From assembly GCF_019431355.1 (NCBI RefSeq), contig NZ_CP080269.1:4831001-4895000 (forward strand): a stretch of DNA of 64,000 nt, in the 5' to 3' direction. Shown piece after piece: positions 16,602-25,057 of this stretch. A program made the position numbers and the translations under genes. Source of the stretch: Paenibacillus sp. R14(2021). GTDB lineage: Bacteria > Bacillota > Bacilli > Paenibacillales > Paenibacillaceae. Every line of letters begins with the position of its first letter. The stretch's first letter is position 1. The notes beneath the pieces were generated by a model, which was given only the letters and a program-made list of their open reading frames with translations, ran no database searches and was not told the origin of the DNA.

Positions 16602-18380
16602 CTACACGGCATGCATCTTCTGCGCTGTATACAGCTTATGATACCGCCCGCGCAGCGCCATCAGCTCGTCATGCGAGCCGGATTCGGCGATGCCTCGGTC
16701 TGCGACGTACATGATGCGGTCGCAGTTCTTCACCGTCGATAGGCGGTGAGCGATGATGAACGAGGTGCGGCCTTTGAGCAGCTCGTTCAGGCCCTTCTGG
16801 AGCAAGCGCTCCGTCTGGGCATCGATGGAAGACGTCGCTTCGTCGAGGATCAGGATCCGCGGGTCCGCGAGCAGCGTGCGGGCGAACGAGATGAGCTGCC
16901 GCTGGCCTTGGGACAGCTTCGAGCCGCGCTCGTTCACTTCGGTCAAGTAGCCTTGTTCGAACTCCCGGATGAACTCGTCGGCGCAGACGGTCTTGGCCGC
17001 GGCGATCACTTCCTCCTCGGTTGCATCGAGCTTGCCGTATCGGATGTTGTCCAGAATCGTGCCGGAGAAGATGAAGCTGTCCTGCAGCATGATGCCCATC
17101 TGGCTGCGCAGTGACTGCAGCTGCACGCCCGCGATATCGTGTCCGTCGATGAGAAGCTGGCCGCCGGTAATGTTATAGAAGCGCGAGATCAGATTGACGA
17201 CCGTCGTCTTGCCGGCGCCTGTCGGTCCGACGAGCGCGATGCTCTCGCCCGGCTTGACGTCGAAGCTAAGGTGCTCTAGGATGTTGACGCCCGGATCGTA
17301 GGCGAAGGTCACGTCGTCGAAGGTGACGCGGCCCTCTATCGGCGGCAGCTCGCGCGCATTCGGCACGTCGCTGACAGTCACGGGTTCATCGAGTGTCTCG
17401 AAGATGCGCTCCAGGTAAGCGACGGCGTTAATGAAGCTGTTATAGATGTTCGACAGGTTGAGTATCGGCTGCCAGAAGCGCGCAGCATAGCCGCCCATGG
17501 CGAGAATGACGCCGAACGTAACCTGTTCCGGCCCGAGGGCCAGCAGCCCGATGAGGAAGATCGCCGTACCCACGATCGTCGACAGGTTGTCGACTGTGAA
17601 CGGAACGAGGAAGTTCAGGTACATCGTCCGCATCCACTCGCGGCGATAATTGGCGGACAGGCGGGTGAAGATGCCTTCGTTATGCTTCTCGCGAGTGAAG
17701 ATTTGCGTGACGCGAATACCGCTGATGCTCTCCTGCAAATAGGCGTTCATGTTGGAGCCCTTGTTCGACACCGCCTGCCAAGCGCGGCGCTGCTTCGTCT
17801 TGAGAAGCAGCATGATGCCGAGGAAGATCGGCAGCCCCCCGAGGATGACGAACGACAGCTGCACGTTGACGGCGAACATGAAGATGGCGATGAACACCAG
17901 GTTCAGAATCTCCAGAATGAAGTTGATGATGCCGTTCGACAGCACGTCCGAAACGGAGTTGACGTAGTTGACGACCCGGATGAGGATCTTGCCCTGCGGC
18001 CGGTCGTCGTAATATTGGAACGGCAGCTTCTGCAGATGCTTGAACAGGTCCGTCCGAATATCGAAAATAATATCCTGCCCGACCCGCGTCATCATGCGCG
18101 AGCGGATTGTGGCGAGAATGACGCTGACGACGATGGTCGCGAGCATCAGCGCGGACCAGCCCACGAGCGCCGATTTGTCTCGGCCGGGAATCGTCACGTC
18201 GACCACATGCTGCAGGATAAGCGGTGCGGATAATCCGATGCCTGCGGACAGCGTGCTGAGCACGAGGGCGATGATCATCGGTGTCTTCTGTTTGCGAATA
18301 TAGACGAGCGCACGCTTGAAATGCCGGATGTCGAAGGGGGCTTCCAAGTTTTCGTCGATGTCGAATTTATTCCTAGCCAA
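16602..18380 (-). CDS. ABC exporter subunit with canonical ATPase site
   Basis: A 592-aa fused half-transporter. Residues about 30-325 are the six-helix exporter membrane domain; 350-590 are the ATPase, with Walker A GPTGAGKT (385-392), signature LSQGQ (489-493), Walker B LDEA with catalytic Glu514, and switch His545. The start is a TTG at 18380 whose codon overlaps the stop region of the upstream gene (GTTGGCTAG); the frame is open further upstream, but that part is only a shadow of the first subunit. Translational coupling is likely. Paired with the degenerate subunit upstream, it forms a BmrCD/LmrCD/TM287-288-type heterodimer that exports drugs or lipids; the substrate is unknown. Confidence 0.88.
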   Translation of the reverse strand: MARNKFDIDENLEAPFDIRHFKRALVYIRKQKTPMIIALVLSTLSAGIGLSAPLILQHVVDVTIPGRDKSALVGWSALMLATIVVSVILATIRSRMMTRVGQDIIFDIRTDLFKHLQKLPFQYYDDRPQGKILIRVVNYVNSVSDVLSNGIINFILEILNLVFIAIFMFAVNVQLSFVILGGLPIFLGIMLLLKTKQRRAWQAVSNKGSNMNAYLQESISGIRVTQIFTREKHNEGIFTRLSANYRREWMRTMYLNFLVPFTVDNLSTIVGTAIFLIGLLALGPEQVTFGVILAMGGYAARFWQPILNLSNIYNSFINAVAYLERIFETLDEPVTVSDVPNARELPPIEGRVTFDDVTFAYDPGVNILEHLSFDVKPGESIALVGPTGAGKTTVVNLISRFYNITGGQLLIDGHDIAGVQLQSLRSQMGIMLQDSFIFSGTILDNIRYGKLDATEEEVIAAAKTVCADEFIREFEQGYLTEVNERGSKLSQGQRQLISFARTLLADPRILILDEATSSIDAQTERLLQKGLNELLKGRTSFIIAHRLSTVKNCDRIMYVADRGIAESGSHDELMALRGRYHKLYTAQKMHAV

Positions 18381-20142
18381 CTGCGTTCGCCTGCCTTCCG
18401 ATGCCTTCGTTCTGCAGCATGAATACGTCGTAATAGTAGCCGCGCTTCGCGAGCAGCTCGGCGTGGGTGCCTTCTTCGATGACGCGGCCCTGATCGAGAA
18501 TGAGAATCCGGTCGGCTTCCGCCGTCGTGGACACGCGCTGGGCGATGATGATTTTGGTGCACGCATAATCGAGCTCGCGCAAGCTCCGCTGAATATGTTC
18601 TTCCGTCTCGTTGTCGACGGCGGACGTCGTGTCGTCGAGAATGAGGATCGGCGGCTGCACGGCCATGGCGCGGGCCAGCGCGATTCGCTGCTTCTGCCCG
18701 CCGGATAAGCCGACGCCGCGTTCGCCCACGACCGTGTCGTAGCCCTGCGGCATTTTGCGGATGAAATCATCGGCCGCGGCGAGCTTGGCGAACCTCGTGA
18801 CCTCCTCCTCGGGGATGTCGGGGTTGCTGTAGGCAATGTTCCCGTCGATCGTGTCGGAGAACAGCAGCACGTCCTGCGTCGCCACGCCGATATTGCCCCG
18901 CAGCTCATCCAGCTCCAGCTGGCGCACGTCGGTGCCGTCGATCAGGACGCGCCCCTTCGTTGCATCATAGAAACGCGGAATGAGGTTAATGAGCGTCGTC
19001 TTGCCCGAACCCGTGGCTCCCATGATGGCGACCGTCTCGCCGGGCCCCACCTCGAAGCTGATGTTTTGCAGCACGGTGGCGCTTTCGTACTTGAAGCTCA
19101 CGTTCTCGAAGCGGATGTGTCCGCCATAACGCCGCTTTACGACAGGCTTGTGCTCGTTCACGATGTCCGGGTGGGCATAGTAGACATCGATGATTTTGTT
19201 CAGGCTCGCGAAGAAGCGCTGAATATCGTTGATGATGATGCCGATGCTGCGCATCGGATTGGACAAGCCCCAGATCAGCGCGGAGAAGGCGGAGAATTCC
19301 CCGAACGTGATGCGCCCGTCCATGACGAACAAGCCGCCCGCCACCATCAGGATGACGTTGAACGCCTGTGCGAAGGTTTCCAGATAAGGGAAGTAATCGA
19401 GCCACACCATCGCGGCTGTCTTATTCGCTTCGGCATAGTTCACGTTCTTCTCGTTGAACTTCCGGATTTCGTAGTCCTCCCGCGCGAATGCCTTGACGAC
19501 GCGGTTGCCTGCGATATTCTCCTGCGTGGCGGTATTGAGCTGCGAGAGGCGCTCCCGGAGTTCGACGTACATGGGCCGGACGCGTCTCGCGAATAGGAAG
19601 GCGGCGATAAAAATCGGAGGCGACAGGATCAGCAGCCACAGCGTCAGTTCACTGTCGATGTAGAAGAAGTAGGCCACCGCCGCCGCGAAGATCGTCAACG
19701 ATTCGATGATCGTCTTGATGATCCACGCGAGGGAGTGCCGCACCATCTCGAGGTCGCCGGTCATTTTGGTCATGAGATCACCGGTCCGATTGCGGTCGTA
19801 ATATCTCATATCTTGTCCTTGGATCTTGTTGTACAAGTAAATCCGGACACGGTACAGCATATTCTGCGAGGCCCGTTCGTACAAGATCGTCGTGAAATAC
19901 GCGAGTGCCGTACGCAGCAGCGAGAAGCCGACCATCCCGACGCAAAGTCCGATAAGCAGCCCGCGTTCGTCCGTGAGATGTTGCAGCGCGTCGTCGCCTG
20001 AGATGAACGTATCGACGATGCGCTGCCCGATGTACGGGTTAATGATGGTGAGCGAAGAGCCTACGATCGAGAGACATAACGCGAGCACGTAACGAAATCG
20101 ATCGCCTGTCAGGTTGTGCCATAACCACTTCAGTTGAAACAT
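18373..20142 (-). CDS. ABC exporter subunit with degenerate ATPase site
   Basis: A 589-aa half-transporter, first gene of the exporter operon. The start is the ATG at 20142 (MFQLKWLWHNL) after GGTGA; the frame is open to 20208 but without a better ribosome site. Residues about 15-320 are the membrane domain. The ATPase has Walker A GATGSGKT (375-382) and signature LSGGQ (479-483), but Asp504 replaces the catalytic glutamate (LDDTTSAVD) and Gln535 replaces the switch histidine (IIIAQRVST). Both replacements are typical of the non-hydrolysing half of heterodimeric exporters such as TM287/288. The second subunit overlaps its stop. Confidence 0.88.
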   Translation of the reverse strand: MFQLKWLWHNLTGDRFRYVLALCLSIVGSSLTIINPYIGQRIVDTFISGDDALQHLTDERGLLIGLCVGMVGFSLLRTALAYFTTILYERASQNMLYRVRIYLYNKIQGQDMRYYDRNRTGDLMTKMTGDLEMVRHSLAWIIKTIIESLTIFAAAVAYFFYIDSELTLWLLILSPPIFIAAFLFARRVRPMYVELRERLSQLNTATQENIAGNRVVKAFAREDYEIRKFNEKNVNYAEANKTAAMVWLDYFPYLETFAQAFNVILMVAGGLFVMDGRITFGEFSAFSALIWGLSNPMRSIGIIINDIQRFFASLNKIIDVYYAHPDIVNEHKPVVKRRYGGHIRFENVSFKYESATVLQNISFEVGPGETVAIMGATGSGKTTLINLIPRFYDATKGRVLIDGTDVRQLELDELRGNIGVATQDVLLFSDTIDGNIAYSNPDIPEEEVTRFAKLAAADDFIRKMPQGYDTVVGERGVGLSGGQKQRIALARAMAVQPPILILDDTTSAVDNETEEHIQRSLRELDYACTKIIIAQRVSTTAEADRILILDQGRVIEEGTHAELLAKRGYYYDVFMLQNEGIGRQANAVG

Positions 20143-20237
20143 GGAATCACCGGCTTCTGTAAGTTTCTGAATGCAGGAATTCGGGCAGGAAACCGAAAAC
20201 AAAGGCATTATAACATATCTGACTGGAAACTATTTGC

Positions 20238-20447
20238 CTAATTCTTGTTCGATTTTGGCTCGGTGGGTTGGACAATGCGCCGCCCGAGATTCAGTATGCC
20301 GGCTTCCACCGTTCGCGCGGCCTCCCGTCGTAATCCGGCCCGATAATTTACCAGATCTAAGAAGGGCAGCGGTTTCGAAAAATCAATCGTTTGTCCGTAA
20401 ATTTGAATGACTCCTGCATTGACCGCATGTGCGCCGACAACCGGTCG
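20238..20447 (-). pseudogene. Probable gene remnant, C-terminal fragment
   Basis: A 69-codon open stretch without a usable start codon, bounded upstream by TGA (20450-20448) and ending at TAG (20240-20238). The encoded residues look like real protein, with a helical, charged C-terminal part (LVNYRAGLRREAARTVEAG) and IYGQTIDFSKPLPFLDL before it. The family is not recognised. The absence of a start and the AT-rich promoter-like DNA just beyond suggest the surviving 3' end of a truncated gene. Confidence 0.4.
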
Positions 20448-20525
20448 TCAAATCCCGTTTAAGGTAACGCTAAAATTTTCTTGTAATAATTGCTTCCAAT
20501 AGTAACTATAATGAATCGCGGTCTT

Positions 20526-20543
20526 CCTTAAACGTTTCGGAAG
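20526..20543. promoter_or_regulatory. Candidate LacI-family operator of the importer operon
   Basis: CCTTAAACGTTTCGGAAG has the 8-bp palindromic core AAACGTTT. It lies 14 bases after a TATAAT (20507-20512), about where a repressor would block the new transcript. The same core with similar flanks recurs at 25028-25037, at the other end of the regulon that contains the LacI gene. Confidence 0.55.
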
Positions 20544-20676
20544 ATGAGATGCGATGGAATAAGGAGGGCGAAGAAAGGCGTTCTGCTTTTTGCAGAGTTA
20601 ATATGTAACCGCTGCCTCATTTTCAGTCATGCTTCATTTTATGAAAGTGACAAGTTTAAATTGGGGAGGTTTCACG

Positions 20677-22074
20677 ATGAGAAGAATGCGTTTTTTATTA
20701 GCAGCATGCATGCTTGTTTTTTCGTTGGCAGCATGCAGCAGTGGGAACAACAGCGGCAGCACCAGCACTGATACCAGCAGCACAGGTAACAACAACAAAA
20801 CAGCGAATGATACAACTGCCGAGAAAGCGGACGATACCGCGACGAAGAATGCAGATAGCGGCAAAGAAGTTGTCATTAAGTTCCCGAGCTACAAAACGGG
20901 AAATAACGTCGGCGCTATCTTCTACCTTCCTCAAATCGAGCGCTTTAACACGAAATACGCCGGCAAGTACAAAATCGAAATCGAGGAAATCGTGCAAGAC
21001 GAATACGCCAAAAAGATTAAACTCCTCTACCAGCAGAAAAAGCTGCCTCCCCTCATCGAAACCGATAAAGAGCTTGCCGATATCATGATTAACAATGGCG
21101 ATCTCTTGGATTTAAAGCCTTACATCGACAAAAACCCGGATATCAAAAACATTCTGATTGATGATTCTGTTAAATATAATACGGACAAGAACGGCAAAAT
21201 CGTTTCGCTGCCGCTAGCCTTTGAGCGCCCGATCGGCATGTACTACAATAAGGAGTTGCTCAAGAAGGCCGGCATTAATGAACTGTCGACGACGTGGGAC
21301 GGATTCTTCGGCGACCTGGATAAATTGAAAGCAGCAGGCGTGACGCCGTTGTCCTTAATGACTGGCGAGAATGGATGGACGACGATGCTGCTCGCATCGG
21401 CGATGATCGCATCAGAGCCGGAAGGTCAAGCGATCTTGACGAAAGGCGATATCGTCACGAACTTCAATACGCCGCTTTGGATTAACACCTTTGCGAAGGT
21501 GCAGAAGCTGCTTGCGGATTACACGACGAAGTCTGCACTCGGCGCAACGTATTCTATCGCAGCCAATGAATTCTTCAGCGAGAATACGGCAATGATCGCG
21601 AACGGCCCATGGATGGTTGCGGATTTCAGTAATACGGACAAAGCATCCGCCGGGTTCGCGGATAAAGTAGGCGCAACCATTTATCCGAATGGCGTTGCAC
21701 TGGGTTCCGCCGACGGCTACTGGTATTCGATTCCGAAGGATACGCCGCAGGAAGTCGTGGATGGATTGATTGAATATTTCAAATTTATCTATTCGCCGGA
21801 TGAATTGAATGCATTCCTGGTAGCGGAAGGCGGCTTTGCTCCTAAATTGCCTATGCCGGATGAGGCGAAAGCCAAATTGAATCCGATTTTAAGACAGTTG
21901 AACGATGAAGTTGGATCCAAAATGAAAACGCTTAACAGATTGATCTATGATATTGTGCCTCAGTCCGTTTCGGACCTGTTTGCCAAAAACCTGCCGCTGC
22001 TCGCTACGAAAGATATGACCCCTGAAGCGTTCTGTAAAGCCATGACAGACACAGCGGAGAAGTTTAAGAAATAA
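20677..22074 (+). CDS. Carbohydrate ABC importer solute-binding lipoprotein
   Basis: A 465-aa family 1 extracellular solute-binding protein. The start is the ATG at 20677, 7 bases after GGGGAGG (20663-20669). The lipoprotein signal ends in SLAAC with Cys20 as the lipid site, followed by a flexible Ser/Asn/Thr linker. The mature part has the usual SBP marks: IGMYYNKELLKKAGI (about 193-207) and ENTAMIANGPWMVADF (about 305-320). It captures a sugar or oligosaccharide on the outer membrane face and delivers it to the two permeases that follow. A large hairpin separates it from them. A LacI-type operator lies at the promoter. The sugar cannot be named from sequence. Confidence 0.9.
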   Translation: MRRMRFLLAACMLVFSLAACSSGNNSGSTSTDTSSTGNNNKTANDTTAEKADDTATKNADSGKEVVIKFPSYKTGNNVGAIFYLPQIERFNTKYAGKYKIEIEEIVQDEYAKKIKLLYQQKKLPPLIETDKELADIMINNGDLLDLKPYIDKNPDIKNILIDDSVKYNTDKNGKIVSLPLAFERPIGMYYNKELLKKAGINELSTTWDGFFGDLDKLKAAGVTPLSLMTGENGWTTMLLASAMIASEPEGQAILTKGDIVTNFNTPLWINTFAKVQKLLADYTTKSALGATYSIAANEFFSENTAMIANGPWMVADFSNTDKASAGFADKVGATIYPNGVALGSADGYWYSIPKDTPQEVVDGLIEYFKFIYSPDELNAFLVAEGGFAPKLPMPDEAKAKLNPILRQLNDEVGSKMKTLNRLIYDIVPQSVSDLFAKNLPLLATKDMTPEAFCKAMTDTAEKFKK

Positions 22075-22080
22075 CTGTCA

Positions 22081-22141
22081 TGTTCATGAGATCGGTTTCG
22101 GAAGAAGCGCATTGCGCCGCTAAGCGCTTCTTCCATGAACA
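22081..22141 (+). repeat. Long hairpin between binding-protein and permease genes
   Basis: Nested inverted repeats: outer TGTTCAT/ATGAACA (22081-22087 and 22135-22141) and inner GGAAGAAGCGC/GCGCTTCTTCC (22100-22110 and 22124-22134). No T-run follows. The place and form fit an mRNA-stabilising or partial-termination structure that raises binding protein over permease. Confidence 0.65.
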
Positions 22142-22199
22142 AACGTGACCCATCTTATGTGCATGCATCGAATACCGCTCTTCGGGGAGGCTTGCTGTC

Positions 22200-23075
22200 A
22201 TGTACAAGTACAATAAACGATGGGTGTACCTCTTTATCGTTCCGACGCTCATCGTATTCCTAACGTTCTATTTCGTTCCGATCTTGACGGTGTTTACAAC
22301 CGGGTTTACGGAGTGGAATGGATTCAATGCACCTAAATTTATCGGATTAGCGAATTATAAAATGATGTTCTTCGATGACAATTCCATCACGGTCTCATTA
22401 ATCAATTTATTGAAGTGGTCGCTCATCGCTGCTTTCATCCATGTCCCGTTTGGTGCACTAGTCGCTTTTATTATGTATAAGCGGCCTGTCGGCTGGCGAT
22501 TTGTACGCGGCGTATTTATGATTCCGAACGTAATCGCGGTATCCGCCTGGGCGATTATTTATCGCTTTATCTTCAATGATCAGATGGGCCTGCTGAATAA
22601 TTTTATCCGAAAGCTTGGTTTCTCGGACTTCCATACCAATTGGTTCTTCGATCGGCAGTATGCGTTCTCTGCCATCAGCTTAACGTGGGTCTTCTATGCG
22701 GTTATCGTGACGCTGCTCGTATTGTCCGATCTCATGGCGATTCCGAGGGAGCTGCACGAAGCGGCAACCATTGACGGTGCGACGGAAGCGCAAATTCACT
22801 GGCGTATCAATTTTCCTTTGATTCGCGGGTCGCTCGGCACTGCCGTGATTTTATCGGTTATTGCGAGAATCACGATGTTCGAAGCGATCTTCTTGACCAC
22901 CAAAGGCGGACCCGGCAACTCGACTTACAATATTTCCGTTATGCTCTATGACGGCATTATCAATTATCAATTTGGATATGCGAATGCGGTAGCTACAGTC
23001 ATGATCATTCTAGGGATCGGCGTGCTGGCCATTACGACGAAAGTATTCAAGATGAATAAGAGCGTATACAACTGA
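22200..23075 (+). CDS. Carbohydrate ABC importer permease, MalF type
   Basis: A 291-aa inner-membrane permease with six predicted helices. The coupling (EAA) loop is at about 187-206 (EAATIDGATEAQIHWRINFP), where the shared ATPase docks. GGGGAGG (22184-22190) is 9 bases before the ATG. It forms a heterodimer with the next gene product and works with the lipoprotein encoded upstream. No ATPase gene is present in this operon. Confidence 0.9.
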   Translation: MYKYNKRWVYLFIVPTLIVFLTFYFVPILTVFTTGFTEWNGFNAPKFIGLANYKMMFFDDNSITVSLINLLKWSLIAAFIHVPFGALVAFIMYKRPVGWRFVRGVFMIPNVIAVSAWAIIYRFIFNDQMGLLNNFIRKLGFSDFHTNWFFDRQYAFSAISLTWVFYAVIVTLLVLSDLMAIPRELHEAATIDGATEAQIHWRINFPLIRGSLGTAVILSVIARITMFEAIFLTTKGGPGNSTYNISVMLYDGIINYQFGYANAVATVMIILGIGVLAITTKVFKMNKSVYN

Positions 23076-23093
23076 TAGGTGGTGATCCTGCAT

Positions 23094-23933
23094 ATGAAGG
23101 CTGAACAGTGGACACGCGGCCTTGTAAGGGTGATCAGTTATCTGGTGCTCTTATTTACGGTTTGCATCTCGCTTGTCCCGCTTCTCTGGATTGTCGTCTC
23201 TTCCTTTAAATCAAACAAAGCGATATTGAACACCCCATTCGCACTCCCGACAGACTTTAACTTTCATGCCTATTACGCCGTGCTGAAGATGAACAATTTC
23301 TTAAGCAATACGTTTAACTCCGTTCTGATTTCGGTCACGTCAACGCTCGTTGCGCTCCTATTCTATGCGCTCGCAGCCTATTCTTTTGCGAAATTCGATT
23401 TTATTGGGAAGCGGATCTTATTTATTCTGTTCTCGGTTACGCTGTTAATCCCGGGTCATGCAACGGCGCAGCCTATTTTCTCTTTTATTAATATCACGGG
23501 GCTGTACGATACGAGGCTGGCACTGATCGTCGTTTACATTTCAGCAGGACTGGCCGTATCGCTGTTTATCTTGCGGGCATCGTTTATGTCGATTCCGAAG
23601 GAGCTTGATGAAGCGGCCTATATGGAATCGGCGAGCTTCTGGCAAGTATTCTTCTATATCAATTTGCCGCTTGCCAAAGCGGGATTGGCGACGGCGGGCA
23701 TTCTGATGTTTTTGGGCAACTGGAACGAATTTTTCTACGGCTTCATGCTGACATCTTCCGCAGAGAATCGTACGCTGCCTGTCGCCTTGCAATTCTTTAC
23801 GGAGCAATTCTCGTATAACTACACGCAGTTATTCGCGGCGCTAACCCTCGTGACGCTGCCGAGCATTATGTTGTATATGGTGGCGCAGGAGCAGGTGCAG
23901 CAAAGCGTCGTCAGCGGCGGAGTAAAAGGCTGA
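23094..23933 (+). CDS. Carbohydrate ABC importer permease, MalG type
   Basis: A 279-aa permease. The ATG at 23094 is preferred, 8 bases after AGGTGGTGA (23077-23085); a GTG at 23079 is in frame but lies inside that ribosome site. Six predicted helices; EAA loop at about 173-192 (EAAYMESASFWQVFFYINLP), with E-S replacing the usual D-G, a mild departure. It pairs with the MalF-type subunit 18 bases upstream. The LacI regulator gene follows after 45 bases. Confidence 0.9.
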   Translation: MKAEQWTRGLVRVISYLVLLFTVCISLVPLLWIVVSSFKSNKAILNTPFALPTDFNFHAYYAVLKMNNFLSNTFNSVLISVTSTLVALLFYALAAYSFAKFDFIGKRILFILFSVTLLIPGHATAQPIFSFINITGLYDTRLALIVVYISAGLAVSLFILRASFMSIPKELDEAAYMESASFWQVFFYINLPLAKAGLATAGILMFLGNWNEFFYGFMLTSSAENRTLPVALQFFTEQFSYNYTQLFAALTLVTLPSIMLYMVAQEQVQQSVVSGGVKG

Positions 23934-23978
23934 TTCGCTTATTGAACGATCATTTCATGACTTTGACAGGTGGTTGCT

Positions 23979-24995
23979 ATGGCTACGATTAAGGATATTG
24001 CTAGAATGGCCGGCGTATCGACGACTACGGTTTCCAGAGCGCTTAACGGATATGACGATGTCAGCAAGGAAACGAAAAAAAGAATCTATGACATTGCCGA
24101 AAAGCTGGATTATTCGCCCAATGCCGTAGCAAGAAGCCTGGTATCCAGCAAAACGCATACGATTGGCGTTATTTTCTCCGGACTCAAATATACCGGCGGA
24201 AAGGACAATCTCGCTTTTGAGATTTTGTACGGCATAAACGACCGGGCAAACGAAATGAATTACGACATCTTATTATTCAGCACGAGCCCGTCTAAGCAGC
24301 GGATCAAATCCTACTACAATCTATGCAAAGAGCGAAATGTGGACGGGGCTATTATTTTCGGCTTAAAGGTGGATGACCCTTACTTGGAAGAGGTCATCAC
24401 GAAGTCCAATTTCCCATGCGTGCTTATCGATATTCCGTTCTCGCATGATATTTTGGGGAATGTAACGACCGACAATGTCGAAGGGGTTCGAATGGCCGTT
24501 CATCATCTAGCGGATTGGGGTCATACGAATATCGCGATGATTAACGGCTATCCGGAAGCGCACGTCAGCGAGCAGCGATTGACGGGGTTTAAGCAAGCAA
24601 TCTCCGAATGCGGTTTGGCTTATGATGCTTCCAAAATCTTCGACGGGGCGTTCTCCGAGGAGGGCGGCGAACAAGCGATGTTTCGTATATTGGACGAACA
24701 TCCGGGGGTTACCGCCGTATTCTGTTCCAGCGATTTAATGGCGCTGGGTGCAATGAGAGCGCTTGACAAGCGAGGAAGAAAAGTACCCGATTCGGTATCG
24801 GTCGTTGGATATGACGACATCATTCTATCCTCGTATTGTACGCCGAAGCTGACTACGATTCATCAGAACAAATACGAGATGGGCTGGGAATCGGCGAAGC
24901 TGCTCATCGACATGCTTGAAGGCAAAGAAGTGAATCACAACGTGGTGCTGAAGAATGAATTGATCGTACGGGAAAGCACCAAAAAATTACGGTAA
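23979..24995 (+). CDS. LacI-family transcriptional regulator of the importer locus
   Basis: A 338-aa repressor. Residues 1-50 are the LacI helix-turn-helix and hinge (TIKDIARMAGVSTTTVSRAL, YSPNAVARSL); 60-335 are the periplasmic-binding-protein-like sugar sensor, ending with the typical TTIHQNKYEMGWESAKLLID. The ATG at 23979 follows AGGTGG; an earlier in-frame GTG at 23970 overlaps that site. It probably binds the AAACGTTT palindromes at 20526-20543 and 25028-25037, since both flank its own gene cluster; this is inference. It lies between the permeases and a PhyH-type gene that seems to belong to the same regulon. Confidence 0.9.
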   Translation: MATIKDIARMAGVSTTTVSRALNGYDDVSKETKKRIYDIAEKLDYSPNAVARSLVSSKTHTIGVIFSGLKYTGGKDNLAFEILYGINDRANEMNYDILLFSTSPSKQRIKSYYNLCKERNVDGAIIFGLKVDDPYLEEVITKSNFPCVLIDIPFSHDILGNVTTDNVEGVRMAVHHLADWGHTNIAMINGYPEAHVSEQRLTGFKQAISECGLAYDASKIFDGAFSEEGGEQAMFRILDEHPGVTAVFCSSDLMALGAMRALDKRGRKVPDSVSVVGYDDIILSSYCTPKLTTIHQNKYEMGWESAKLLIDMLEGKEVNHNVVLKNELIVRESTKKLR

Positions 24996-25027
24996 CCGGA
25001 TATTCAAGCGATGAATCGCAATGATCC

Positions 25028-25037
25028 TAAACGTTTA
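25028..25037. promoter_or_regulatory. Candidate LacI-family operator before the PhyH gene
   Basis: TAAACGTTTA is a perfect 10-bp palindrome just upstream of the ribosome site of the dioxygenase gene. It shares the AAACGTTT core with 20526-20543, suggesting separate control of this gene by the same LacI protein. Confidence 0.5.
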
Positions 25038-25057
25038 AGCGAAGGGGATGACGAAGC

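Noticed and set aside
18381..18908. N-terminal extension of the second ABC exporter subunit
   Set aside because: The extra 176 codons overlap the ATPase domain of the first subunit in another frame and are Arg/Ser-rich; the TTG at 18380 fits the family start.
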